Below, piece after piece: positions 1-5,630 of a DNA stretch of 5,630 nt. This DNA comes from CBDUQP01 sp965369385. GTDB taxonomy: Bacteria > Planctomycetota > Phycisphaerae > SM23-33. Every line of letters starts with the position of its first letter. Within the stretch, counting starts at the first letter, position 1. The position numbers and the translations under genes were made by a program. Under the pieces are notes generated by a model. That model was given only the letters and a program-made list of their open reading frames with translations. It was not told the DNA's origin and ran no database searches. The stretch covers positions 1 through 5,630 of the forward strand of contig CBDUQP010000177.1 of assembly GCA_965369385.1 (NCBI GenBank), written 5' to 3'.

Positions 1-10
1 CACCTGCTCT

Positions 11-52
11 GTGTACGAGAATTCTTTCTTGCCAGAAAGAATTCTCGTACAC
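11..52. repeat. Perfect 19-bp inverted repeat with 4-base loop
   Basis: The left arm (11-29, beginning GTGTACGAG) is the exact reverse complement of the right arm (34-52). The loop at 30-33 is TGCC. Each arm contains an internal GAATTC. In RNA this would fold into a strong 19-bp hairpin. The stem is AT-leaning (7 of 19 pairs are G-C), and neither strand has a T-tract after the stem: GTGGCGGGG follows on the plus side and AGAGCAGG on the minus side. It therefore does not look like a standard intrinsic terminator. It could be a transcription barrier after an upstream gene, a dispersed extragenic palindrome, an mRNA-stabilising hairpin or a site for a dimeric DNA-binding protein. The structure is certain and the function unknown. 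Confidence 0.9.
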
Positions 53-134
53 GTGGCGGGGTCGGAAAGAAGCTGAATGTTGATTTTGGGGCGTGTGCAG
101 AGTAAACAGAAGGGTTGTAAATCATGGTATTAAC

Positions 135-140
135 GAGGTG
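135..140 (+). promoter_or_regulatory. Shine-Dalgarno sequence for the YchF-like gene
   Basis: GAGGTG matches six bases of the consensus GGAGGTGAT and ends 4 bases before the ATG at 145. The core GAGG therefore sits about 6 bases from the start, which is normal spacing. Together with an in-frame TGA at 142-144, directly before the ATG, it fixes the start of the downstream gene. Confidence 0.7.
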
Positions 141-144
141 TTGA

Positions 145-1215
145 ATGCGTGTTGCACTAATAGGCCCGCCGCAGTCGGGCAAATCTACATTGTTTTCGGC
201 GGTAGCCGCCGCCAGCGGTTCCTCGGTGGACGTCTCTCGCGGGGATCAGCCGCACCTGGCGGTCACGAAGGTGCCCGACGAGCGTCTCGTATGGTTGAGC
301 GAGAAGTATCAACCGAAGAAGACGACGCCTGCCGAGCTGGAATTCCTTGATCTGCCGGGATTTGACATGAGCAGTTCAGTCGGTCGCCAGCGAGGCAAGG
401 CCCATTGGAGCGCGATGCGCCAGTGCGATATGCTGGTATTTGTGGTCCGGGCATTTGAAGATGCCTCGGTCCCCGAGTATCGCGAGCGAATCGATCCGTC
501 CGTCGACGTGTGTGAGCTTCTTGATGAGATGCTGTTTGCGGATCTGGAGCAGGTTGCCAACCGCATTGAGAAGCTCGAAGCGGGAGTGAAGAAACCTACC
601 CCCAAGCGAGACGAGCAGGCCAAAGAACTTGACCTTATGAATCGCATGCGGGAGGCGCTTGAGAACGAAAACCCGATTTCCGATGTGGTTTCGACAGAGG
701 CGGAAGACAAACTTATTCGCAGTTTTGCTTTTTTGACACAGAAACCGGTGCTGGTGGTCATAAACTGCGGTGAAGACAGCGTCACCGAGGCTGGGCCCGA
801 AGAGTTGGCGGGGCAAAGGTGCATCCAAATGTCGGCCAGGATCGAGGAAGAGATCGCACAACTGGATGCCGAAGAACGTGGCGAATTCCTGTCGGATATG
901 GGGATCGATTCGCCTGCCGGGGATAGAATGATTCAAGCGTGCTACGAGAGCCTCAAGCTTGTGAGTTTCCTTACTGTAGGCGAAGATGAGTGTCGCGCGT
1001 GGACGATACCGGCCGGGACTGCGGCGGTGGTTTCCGCAGACGAGATTCACTCCGATATCGCTCGTGGGTTCATTCGCGCCGAAACGGTAGCATATGATGA
1101 CTACAAGGAAGGCGGGGACATGAAGGCCGCCAAGGCTAACGGTAAGGTGAGGCTGGAAGGCAAAGCCTACGTTGTGCAGGATGGCGACATCATCAATTTC
1201 CGATTCAATGTTTGA
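145..1215 (+). CDS. YchF/OLA1-family P-loop NTPase with TGS domain, divergent switch regions
   Basis: This is a complete 356-residue protein, close to the 363 residues of E. coli YchF. Family members are cytosolic, ribosome-associated NTPases that prefer ATP because their G4 motif is NxxE instead of NKxD. Visible here are Walker A GPPQSGKST (residues 7-15), G3 DLPG (69-72), a charged helical A-domain (about 125-195), G4 NCGE (207-210), a G5-like SAR (230-232), and a TGS/DUF933 region (about 274-356) with RAWTIPAGT, IHSDIARGFIRAE and VQDGDIINFRFNV, all nearly identical to YchF. It differs where classical YchF has FPFCTIEPN in switch I (here VSRGDQPHL) and the G-rich GEGLGN stretch after DIAG (here FDMSSSVGRQRGK). 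It is thus either a paralog with altered catalysis or a fast-evolving ortholog, so no symbol is given. The start is fixed by an in-frame TGA immediately upstream and by the SD at 135-140. It ends 2 bases before the next gene. Confidence 0.93.
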   Translation: MRVALIGPPQSGKSTLFSAVAAASGSSVDVSRGDQPHLAVTKVPDERLVWLSEKYQPKKTTPAELEFLDLPGFDMSSSVGRQRGKAHWSAMRQCDMLVFVVRAFEDASVPEYRERIDPSVDVCELLDEMLFADLEQVANRIEKLEAGVKKPTPKRDEQAKELDLMNRMREALENENPISDVVSTEAEDKLIRSFAFLTQKPVLVVINCGEDSVTEAGPEELAGQRCIQMSARIEEEIAQLDAEERGEFLSDMGIDSPAGDRMIQACYESLKLVSFLTVGEDECRAWTIPAGTAAVVSADEIHSDIARGFIRAETVAYDDYKEGGDMKAAKANGKVRLEGKAYVVQDGDIINFRFNV

Positions 1216-1217
1216 TT

Positions 1218-4200
1218 ATGACCAATAGGCGCGAGAAGAAAAAACCGAGGCGTCGTTGGTGGCAGTTGTTCTGTCGAACGCTTGTTGTTCTGCTGATTGT
1301 GCTTATTGGGGGATACGCGACGCTGCCGTGGTGGCTGCCGTCCGGAATTGTTAAGCAATGGATGGCTGACAGCCTATCTGAGCAGATGGGCGTACCTGTG
1401 CGAGTGGCTAAGGTTACTGTCAGTTGGGCCGGCGGTATAGAGTTCCACGATGTGGTAATAGACTCACCAAGCGGATTCAAATCTGGCACGATGTTGAAGG
1501 TTCCACTGTTGCGGGCGGATTTTTCGCCGCTGACATTGCTTTGGACCAATCGTTTGAGTTGGGCAGAGTTGGATTCGCCGACGTTTGTGATAGAAGCCGA
1601 TGAAAATGGGCAACTGAACACGAATGTCTTCCGGAATATGGTGCCGGATCCTGACAGCAAGCAGGATTCAATGCAGATAGACCGTGCCACCATCAGGAAC
1701 GCCAAAGTGGTGTTCGACCTTCCGGGGAACAAGAAGCTGTTGGTGTTGGGCATCGCAGATTTGCAGATACTGGCTGGAAGCACGCCCGAGATGGGCGGCG
1801 TAACCATGTCTGCACAACTGAGGCAGGAAGGTGGCGACGCCCCGATATCATTGCGGGTGGATTCGGGAATTCAGCATCATAAGAAGTCCGCAGTCGCATC
1901 ATTCAGCTTTTCCGGGATAGATATTGGGCAGCTTTCACTGGGACGCCTTATCAAGCTGCCAGTGAGAAAGTTTACGGGTGTATGCAGTGGATCGGTGGAG
2001 CTGGAGTTTGACCGTGGACGAGATGTGGTTAACCGGGCCGACTGCCGGATAACAATCGCGAACCTGGACATTCAACCGCTTGATGAAGATGTGAATATCC
2101 CCGTGGTCGACAAAGCCGAACTGACCATTTCATCCACTTATGATCCCTACCATCCCGCCGGTGCGAGAATTGTCCTCAAGAAGCTGCAAGTGGAGTTTCC
2201 GGGGATGTCGTTGGCGGGAACCGCAGCGTTCTTTGGCGAGACGTTTGATGGGCGATGGCAGGGCATCGAAGAGCTTCAGCTTACCGGGCAGGTAGATCCA
2301 TCGCGACTGGCTATGTTGTTTTCGGGCAAGAAGGAACTCTACGGTGATGTTGATGTGGGCGGGCCCGTGGGCGTGGGCCTGCAGCTTAGGCACAAAGACA
2401 ATAGCGTTAGCGTCACCATCTTCGCCGATGCAACGTCAGCAGGCGTATCTCACAAGAGTGTCAGCGTGAAACCTGCCGGCCTGAAGCTTCGGGCGGAACT
2501 CAGCGGCGAACTTGATGACCGCAAGTGGTCGTTTGACGTGAAGAGATGTGCAGTGTCGATAGGTGACAATACCTTCTCCGGCAAGGGCAAGCTGGGGGAT
2601 GTTCGCGAGCTGGCTGCAAAACCGGACGAAATCGGGTCGCTAAGCGAATTTGCCGATCATCTGGAAGGCGTTGAGTGGCAGGGCGAGATGCAGGTGAAGG
2701 ATGTCGCTTCTTTGCGACAGTTGCTGGCGACGAATACCGATGTGTTGAAAAACGTGTCGCTCGGCGGCGGGCTTTCCGGCCGGTTTGCCGTATCCCTGCA
2801 GCCGGAAGCCCGGATTACCGGATCTCTGGATATACCGGCGGATTCCTCATTTTCAGTTGGTAAGCACTTCACCAAGCCTTCCGGCAAGGCGGTTAAGCTC
2901 ATTGGCGGAATATCCTTGTCCCGCAAGACAGCCGGTTTTCATGATATTGAACTGGTGGCGAGAATTGGTGACGGGAAATTCGTGTTGGATCATGGTCAGT
3001 TTTCCGCAATTGAATCAAATGGAAATGATGGCGATGTGGGCATGGAAATGCGAGGGCATTTCGAAGTCGACCGGGTGGAGCAGTTTGCCGCATGCCTTCC
3101 AGAGTTGAAGGGGACTGCCGCCGTGAGAGGTGGATTGAATGGGAACTATATGGTGCGCGTCGCCAGCGGGGTACGCAGGGCGCATTTGGCTGCCGATCTT
3201 ACGAAGCTTCAGGTTGATGCTAGCCCATGGTTTGTGAAGAAGGCAAGCGAGCAGACCAAGCTGGCGGTGGATTTTTTGTATGATGCTTCACTGCCGCCGG
3301 CAGAGAGGAATTATCTAGGTTGGCGTCTGGATGGCCCGTGTGCGACTATTGGCATGCGATGTGTTATGGGCCCGCGCAAGGGTGATTCGTCGTGGCAGGG
3401 GCGGGTTGACATCAGCGGAAAGATAGCGGCAGGTCGTTTGGTGACCATGTCGCCGAAATTGTCATCACTGTTGGACAAGGATCGGCTTGGTGGCGATGTG
3501 TCGCTCGCGATCACTGGTTCGTGCAGCAAAGGCCGGTTTAGCGGAGAGGCGAGTATAGATGCTGACTCGCTGGAGTTTGTGTCTTCCGGCTCGGGCGCCA
3601 GGGGCAAACGCAAAGGTACTCCTTTGCGGATAAGGCTGGTTGGCGAAGTGATTTCGTCATCGGAGCGTTCAACGGAAATTAAACTTAGCAATGGATCGTT
3701 TGATTTCGGAACCAGTTTCCTGAGAACAAGTCTAGCCCTTCGCATATCACCCCAGGTGCAAGCCGGCGGGTCACTGTTGTCGCCCGGATGGTGTCAGGGG
3801 ATCGAAGGTGAACTGACCGGGCGAGTTTCGATAGACGAAGCATTTATGCAAATTCTGCCGGAAATGAAGTCGCATATTACGAAGCACAAGTTGAAGGGAA
3901 CGACTTGCGTTCGACTTGCGTTCAAGGGAGACCGTGACGGCTTCAATGTGAAGGGGCATTTGGATGCCGACAAACTGGGTGGAAGTGCGAACGTCAAGAC
4001 CTGCGCTAACATGCAGGGGGTCGTTGGCACAATAGAAATCACAAAGCCCATAGGAATGGCTGCCCCGGTGGACTTTGAGGCATCGCTCACCAGGAGTTTG
4101 TCTCGTCTGACGCTGAACGATCTGCGGGCGCAAGTGGGATGTGTTCGCTTGCTTGGTGGTGGATCGATGAAGACGAATGGGGACGCATCCAGTTTGCCTA

Positions 4201-5630
4201 CGAAGGTGAACGATGCGGATATTCAAGTATCTGCGTGGACCAAAGACGCAAGTGGTTTGTCGGAGTTATGTCCTGATCTCAAGGAGTTTAAACTCGGTGG
4301 CAAGTTGCAGGTTGAAACGAAGTGGTCGCTGAAGCGGCCACGTGTTCTCCAGTTCGTTTCATGCCGGGCCGAGGACTTGCGTGGACGTTTGAAAGGCAAG
4401 GGCGTGCGCATTGGCGGCGAGCTCCTGCTGCGAGATGTTGAGATTATGGTCCCGGTCACTCCGGCTGTCTTGGAGCCCTCGGCCCTTGCGCTGGCCGCCA
4501 GAGATATCGGGCCAGGGCAACCAGAGTTGCTGCCTGCGACTGCCACGAGCGACAAGCGTGAACTATCGTCGGTGGTGTCGGGCATCAAGACCGAAGGGCT
4601 TCATGTGCAGGTTGGGTGGAATAGCGTGTGGTTGATTGCTGACGTTACCGATCTTCTGACAAATCCGCGAGGCAAGGCATATGTGCTGGGTGAGTATCTG
4701 GATCTGGAGGAGCTTGGCAAGTGGTTTGCGGAACAAATCGGCCAGAGAAGACCTCCCAGGGAATCAAGGACAGAACCAGTCAATGAAAAGAAGACCCGAG
4801 CGGCTGCGGCACAGGTTGCCAAATTGCTGAAGCAGGTTCTTGGTGAGGCAGACTTGAAAGTGGTTGCCAAATTTGGGCAGTTGCGAACGCGGGACCCCAG
4901 CGTTGGGTTCGTCTTCGATCTTCGCAACGTGCTGATGGACTTGTCGGCCAGCGCAGGCAAGGTTGTGTTGTCTTATGGAGGTGGGCTGAACGGCGGGCTG
5001 ATGCGGGGCGGCGTCAGTTTTGATTTGACAGAAGGCGATAACCCGAACGTGCTGATGACCAAGACGTTGAAAGATGTGGGGGTTGACGATGGCATACGAG
5101 CCCAAATGGAGAAATTCTTCCCGGGCAACATAGTGAAGAAATTCTTCAATCGCGAAGAAAGCCTCAACGCGCCATTGAAGGATGTAGTAGCCAATGGTAT
5201 GGACTGGCGATGCCCGTTGCTGGTGACTGGTAGCGCCAAAACCGTGGCGATAGGCGGCCGAACCAGCGGCCGAGCGGCCCCTGAATTCATAACTAATATT
5301 TTCCCCGGATTGAACCTGACCACCTATAACTACGACAAGATGACTGCATTCACGGAGTATCTGAAAACCGGCAAGGTGAAAAGCGACATGATCTTCAATG
5401 CGAAGAATTATGACGTCTTCATCACAGGGACGACCAATACCAAGAATATCGCCAAATACGATGTCGGCATAATCCTGCTGAGCAGTCTGCAGACGCCGAA
5501 GATGAACCATGAATTGCGGCAGGGACGTGTGCCGATTTTCAAGTTTGGCGGGCGAATAGAAGATGGAAAGATGTACGATGTGACAATTACATATCCCTGG
5601 CCCACCGAGTCGCTCTATATGATATTCCTG
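1218..5630 (+). CDS. Large AsmA/YhdP/TamB-like membrane-anchored protein, 3' end beyond window
   Basis: One frame stays open from ATG 1218 to the last base: 1471 codons with no stop. Residues 1-16 are basic (KKKPRRR). Residues 17-36 form one hydrophobic segment (LVVLLIVLIGG) that predicts an inner-membrane anchor with the rest in the periplasm. Residues 50-82 (LSEQMGVPVRV, then VSWAGGIEFHDVVI) match the opening of AsmA-type proteins. About 1100 residues of alternating beta-strand-like sequence follow, then a charged linker (1176-1194). The tail resembles AsmA C-terminal regions: FPGLNL (1362-1367), YNYDKM (1370-1375), TGKVKSDMIF (1384-1393), VFITGTTN (1400-1407), and RVPIFKFGGRIEDGK (1437-1451). 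Known relatives (E. coli YhdP, TamB, YdbH) bridge the periplasm and support phospholipid movement to the outer membrane; that role is inferred here. Probably only tens of residues are missing. No clear SD precedes the ATG; the start lies 2 bases after the YchF-like stop, suggesting coupling. A TTG at 1212 is an alternative start. The exact subfamily is unsure. Confidence 0.88.
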   Translation, partial: MTNRREKKKPRRRWWQLFCRTLVVLLIVLIGGYATLPWWLPSGIVKQWMADSLSEQMGVPVRVAKVTVSWAGGIEFHDVVIDSPSGFKSGTMLKVPLLRADFSPLTLLWTNRLSWAELDSPTFVIEADENGQLNTNVFRNMVPDPDSKQDSMQIDRATIRNAKVVFDLPGNKKLLVLGIADLQILAGSTPEMGGVTMSAQLRQEGGDAPISLRVDSGIQHHKKSAVASFSFSGIDIGQLSLGRLIKLPVRKFTGVCSGSVELEFDRGRDVVNRADCRITIANLDIQPLDEDVNIPVVDKAELTISSTYDPYHPAGARIVLKKLQVEFPGMSLAGTAAFFGETFDGRWQGIEELQLTGQVDPSRLAMLFSGKKELYGDVDVGGPVGVGLQLRHKDNSVSVTIFADATSAGVSHKSVSVKPAGLKLRAELSGELDDRKWSFDVKRCAVSIGDNTFSGKGKLGDVRELAAKPDEIGSLSEFADHLEGVEWQGEMQVKDVASLRQLLATNTDVLKNVSLGGGLSGRFAVSLQPEARITGSLDIPADSSFSVGKHFTKPSGKAVKLIGGISLSRKTAGFHDIELVARIGDGKFVLDHGQFSAIESNGNDGDVGMEMRGHFEVDRVEQFAACLPELKGTAAVRGGLNGNYMVRVASGVRRAHLAADLTKLQVDASPWFVKKASEQTKLAVDFLYDASLPPAERNYLGWRLDGPCATIGMRCVMGPRKGDSSWQGRVDISGKIAAGRLVTMSPKLSSLLDKDRLGGDVSLAITGSCSKGRFSGEASIDADSLEFVSSGSGARGKRKGTPLRIRLVGEVISSSERSTEIKLSNGSFDFGTSFLRTSLALRISPQVQAGGSLLSPGWCQGIEGELTGRVSIDEAFMQILPEMKSHITKHKLKGTTCVRLAFKGDRDGFNVKGHLDADKLGGSANVKTCANMQGVVGTIEITKPIGMAAPVDFEASLTRSLSRLTLNDLRAQVGCVRLLGGGSMKTNGDASSLPTKVNDADIQVSAWTKDASGLSELCPDLKEFKLGGKLQVETKWSLKRPRVLQFVSCRAEDLRGRLKGKGVRIGGELLLRDVEIMVPVTPAVLEPSALALAARDIGPGQPELLPATATSDKRELSSVVSGIKTEGLHVQVGWNSVWLIADVTDLLTNPRGKAYVLGEYLDLEELGKWFAEQIGQRRPPRESRTEPVNEKKTRAAAAQVAKLLKQVLGEADLKVVAKFGQLRTRDPSVGFVFDLRNVLMDLSASAGKVVLSYGGGLNGGLMRGGVSFDLTEGDNPNVLMTKTLKDVGVDDGIRAQMEKFFPGNIVKKFFNREESLNAPLKDVVANGMDWRCPLLVTGSAKTVAIGGRTSGRAAPEFITNIFPGLNLTTYNYDKMTAFTEYLKTGKVKSDMIFNAKNYDVFITGTTNTKNIAKYDVGIILLSSLQTPKMNHELRQGRVPIFKFGGRIEDGKMYDVTITYPWPTESLYMIFL
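3901..3922 (+). repeat. 11-bp perfect tandem duplication inside the AsmA-like gene
   Basis: CGACTTGCGTT occurs twice back to back (3901-3911 and 3912-3922), and the following C extends the match by one base. The unit is not a multiple of three, so the two copies are read in different frames (around TTCVRLAF). Losing or gaining one copy would shift the frame of the AsmA-like gene. With only two copies it may be chance. Confidence 0.85.

Noticed and set aside
11..52. Intrinsic (rho-independent) terminator
   Set aside because: The hairpin is strong, but no run of T follows it on either strand and the stem is not GC-rich next to a T-tract.
80..108. Sigma70-like promoter (TTGATT at 80-85, TAAACA at 103-108, 17-base spacer)
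   Set aside because: The -35 is fair, but the -10 matches only three of six consensus bases and the host's sigma preference is unknown. The evidence is too weak to annotate.
93..350. 85-codon plus-strand open frame overlapping the start of the YchF-like gene
   Set aside because: It overlaps a clearly recognised gene in another frame and shows no domain; it is a shadow of that gene.
376..1050. 224-codon minus-strand open frame opposite the YchF-like gene
   Set aside because: The plus strand encodes a recognisable NTPase over this span. The antisense translation is low-complexity and shows no family signature.
1212..1214. TTG start for the AsmA-like gene overlapping the upstream stop
   Set aside because: It is possible but no better supported by an SD than the ATG two codons later, and ATG is the stronger start. 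It would add only two residues.
1266..1280. Lipoprotein signal peptide around C19 of the AsmA-like protein
   Set aside because: The cysteine lies at the beginning of the hydrophobic segment, not after it, and no lipobox precedes it. A signal anchor fits better.
4764..5510. 248-codon minus-strand open frame opposite the AsmA-like gene
   Set aside because: This is the longest antisense frame, but the plus frame here carries the AsmA-type C-terminal motifs and is continuous with 3.5 kb of upstream coding sequence. The antisense protein shows no recognisable domain.

Overview
The window reads as ordinary chromosomal DNA of a diderm (Gram-negative-type) bacterium with moderate GC content. The diderm inference rests on a very large AsmA-like envelope protein, which in known cases works between an inner and an outer membrane. 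The phylum cannot be fixed from this sequence. A Planctomycetota or related PVC-group origin is only a guess, based on the divergent YchF relative and the general look of the proteins.

Layout: bases 1-144 are a short non-coding leader. It holds a perfect 19-bp inverted repeat with a 4-base loop (11-52) and a Shine-Dalgarno sequence (135-140). Bases 145-1215 (+) encode a complete 356-residue P-loop NTPase of the YchF/OLA1 family. It has an intact Walker A, an NxxE-type G4 motif and a well-conserved C-terminal TGS domain, but its switch I and switch II signatures are lost. Two bases later, an open frame from 1218 runs to the last base of the window with no stop (1471 codons and continuing). This frame is the main content of the window. 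It encodes a membrane-anchored AsmA/YhdP/TamB-type protein with an N-terminal signal anchor, a long stretch of predicted beta-strand repeats and a recognisable AsmA-type C-terminal region. Only a short tail is probably missing.

Both genes lie on the + strand. The 2-base gap and the lack of a clear ribosome binding site before the second gene suggest translational coupling in one operon. The first product is expected to be a cytosolic nucleotide-binding protein that may act at the ribosome. The second is expected to hang from the inner membrane and to influence lipid transport or outer-membrane assembly. Nothing in the sequence shows a direct functional link between them.

No tRNA, rRNA, CRISPR array, insertion sequence or minus-strand gene is supported. 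I found no convincing undescribed system. The points most worth checking are the degenerate YchF-type switch regions, the leader palindrome and the size and completeness of the AsmA-like protein.
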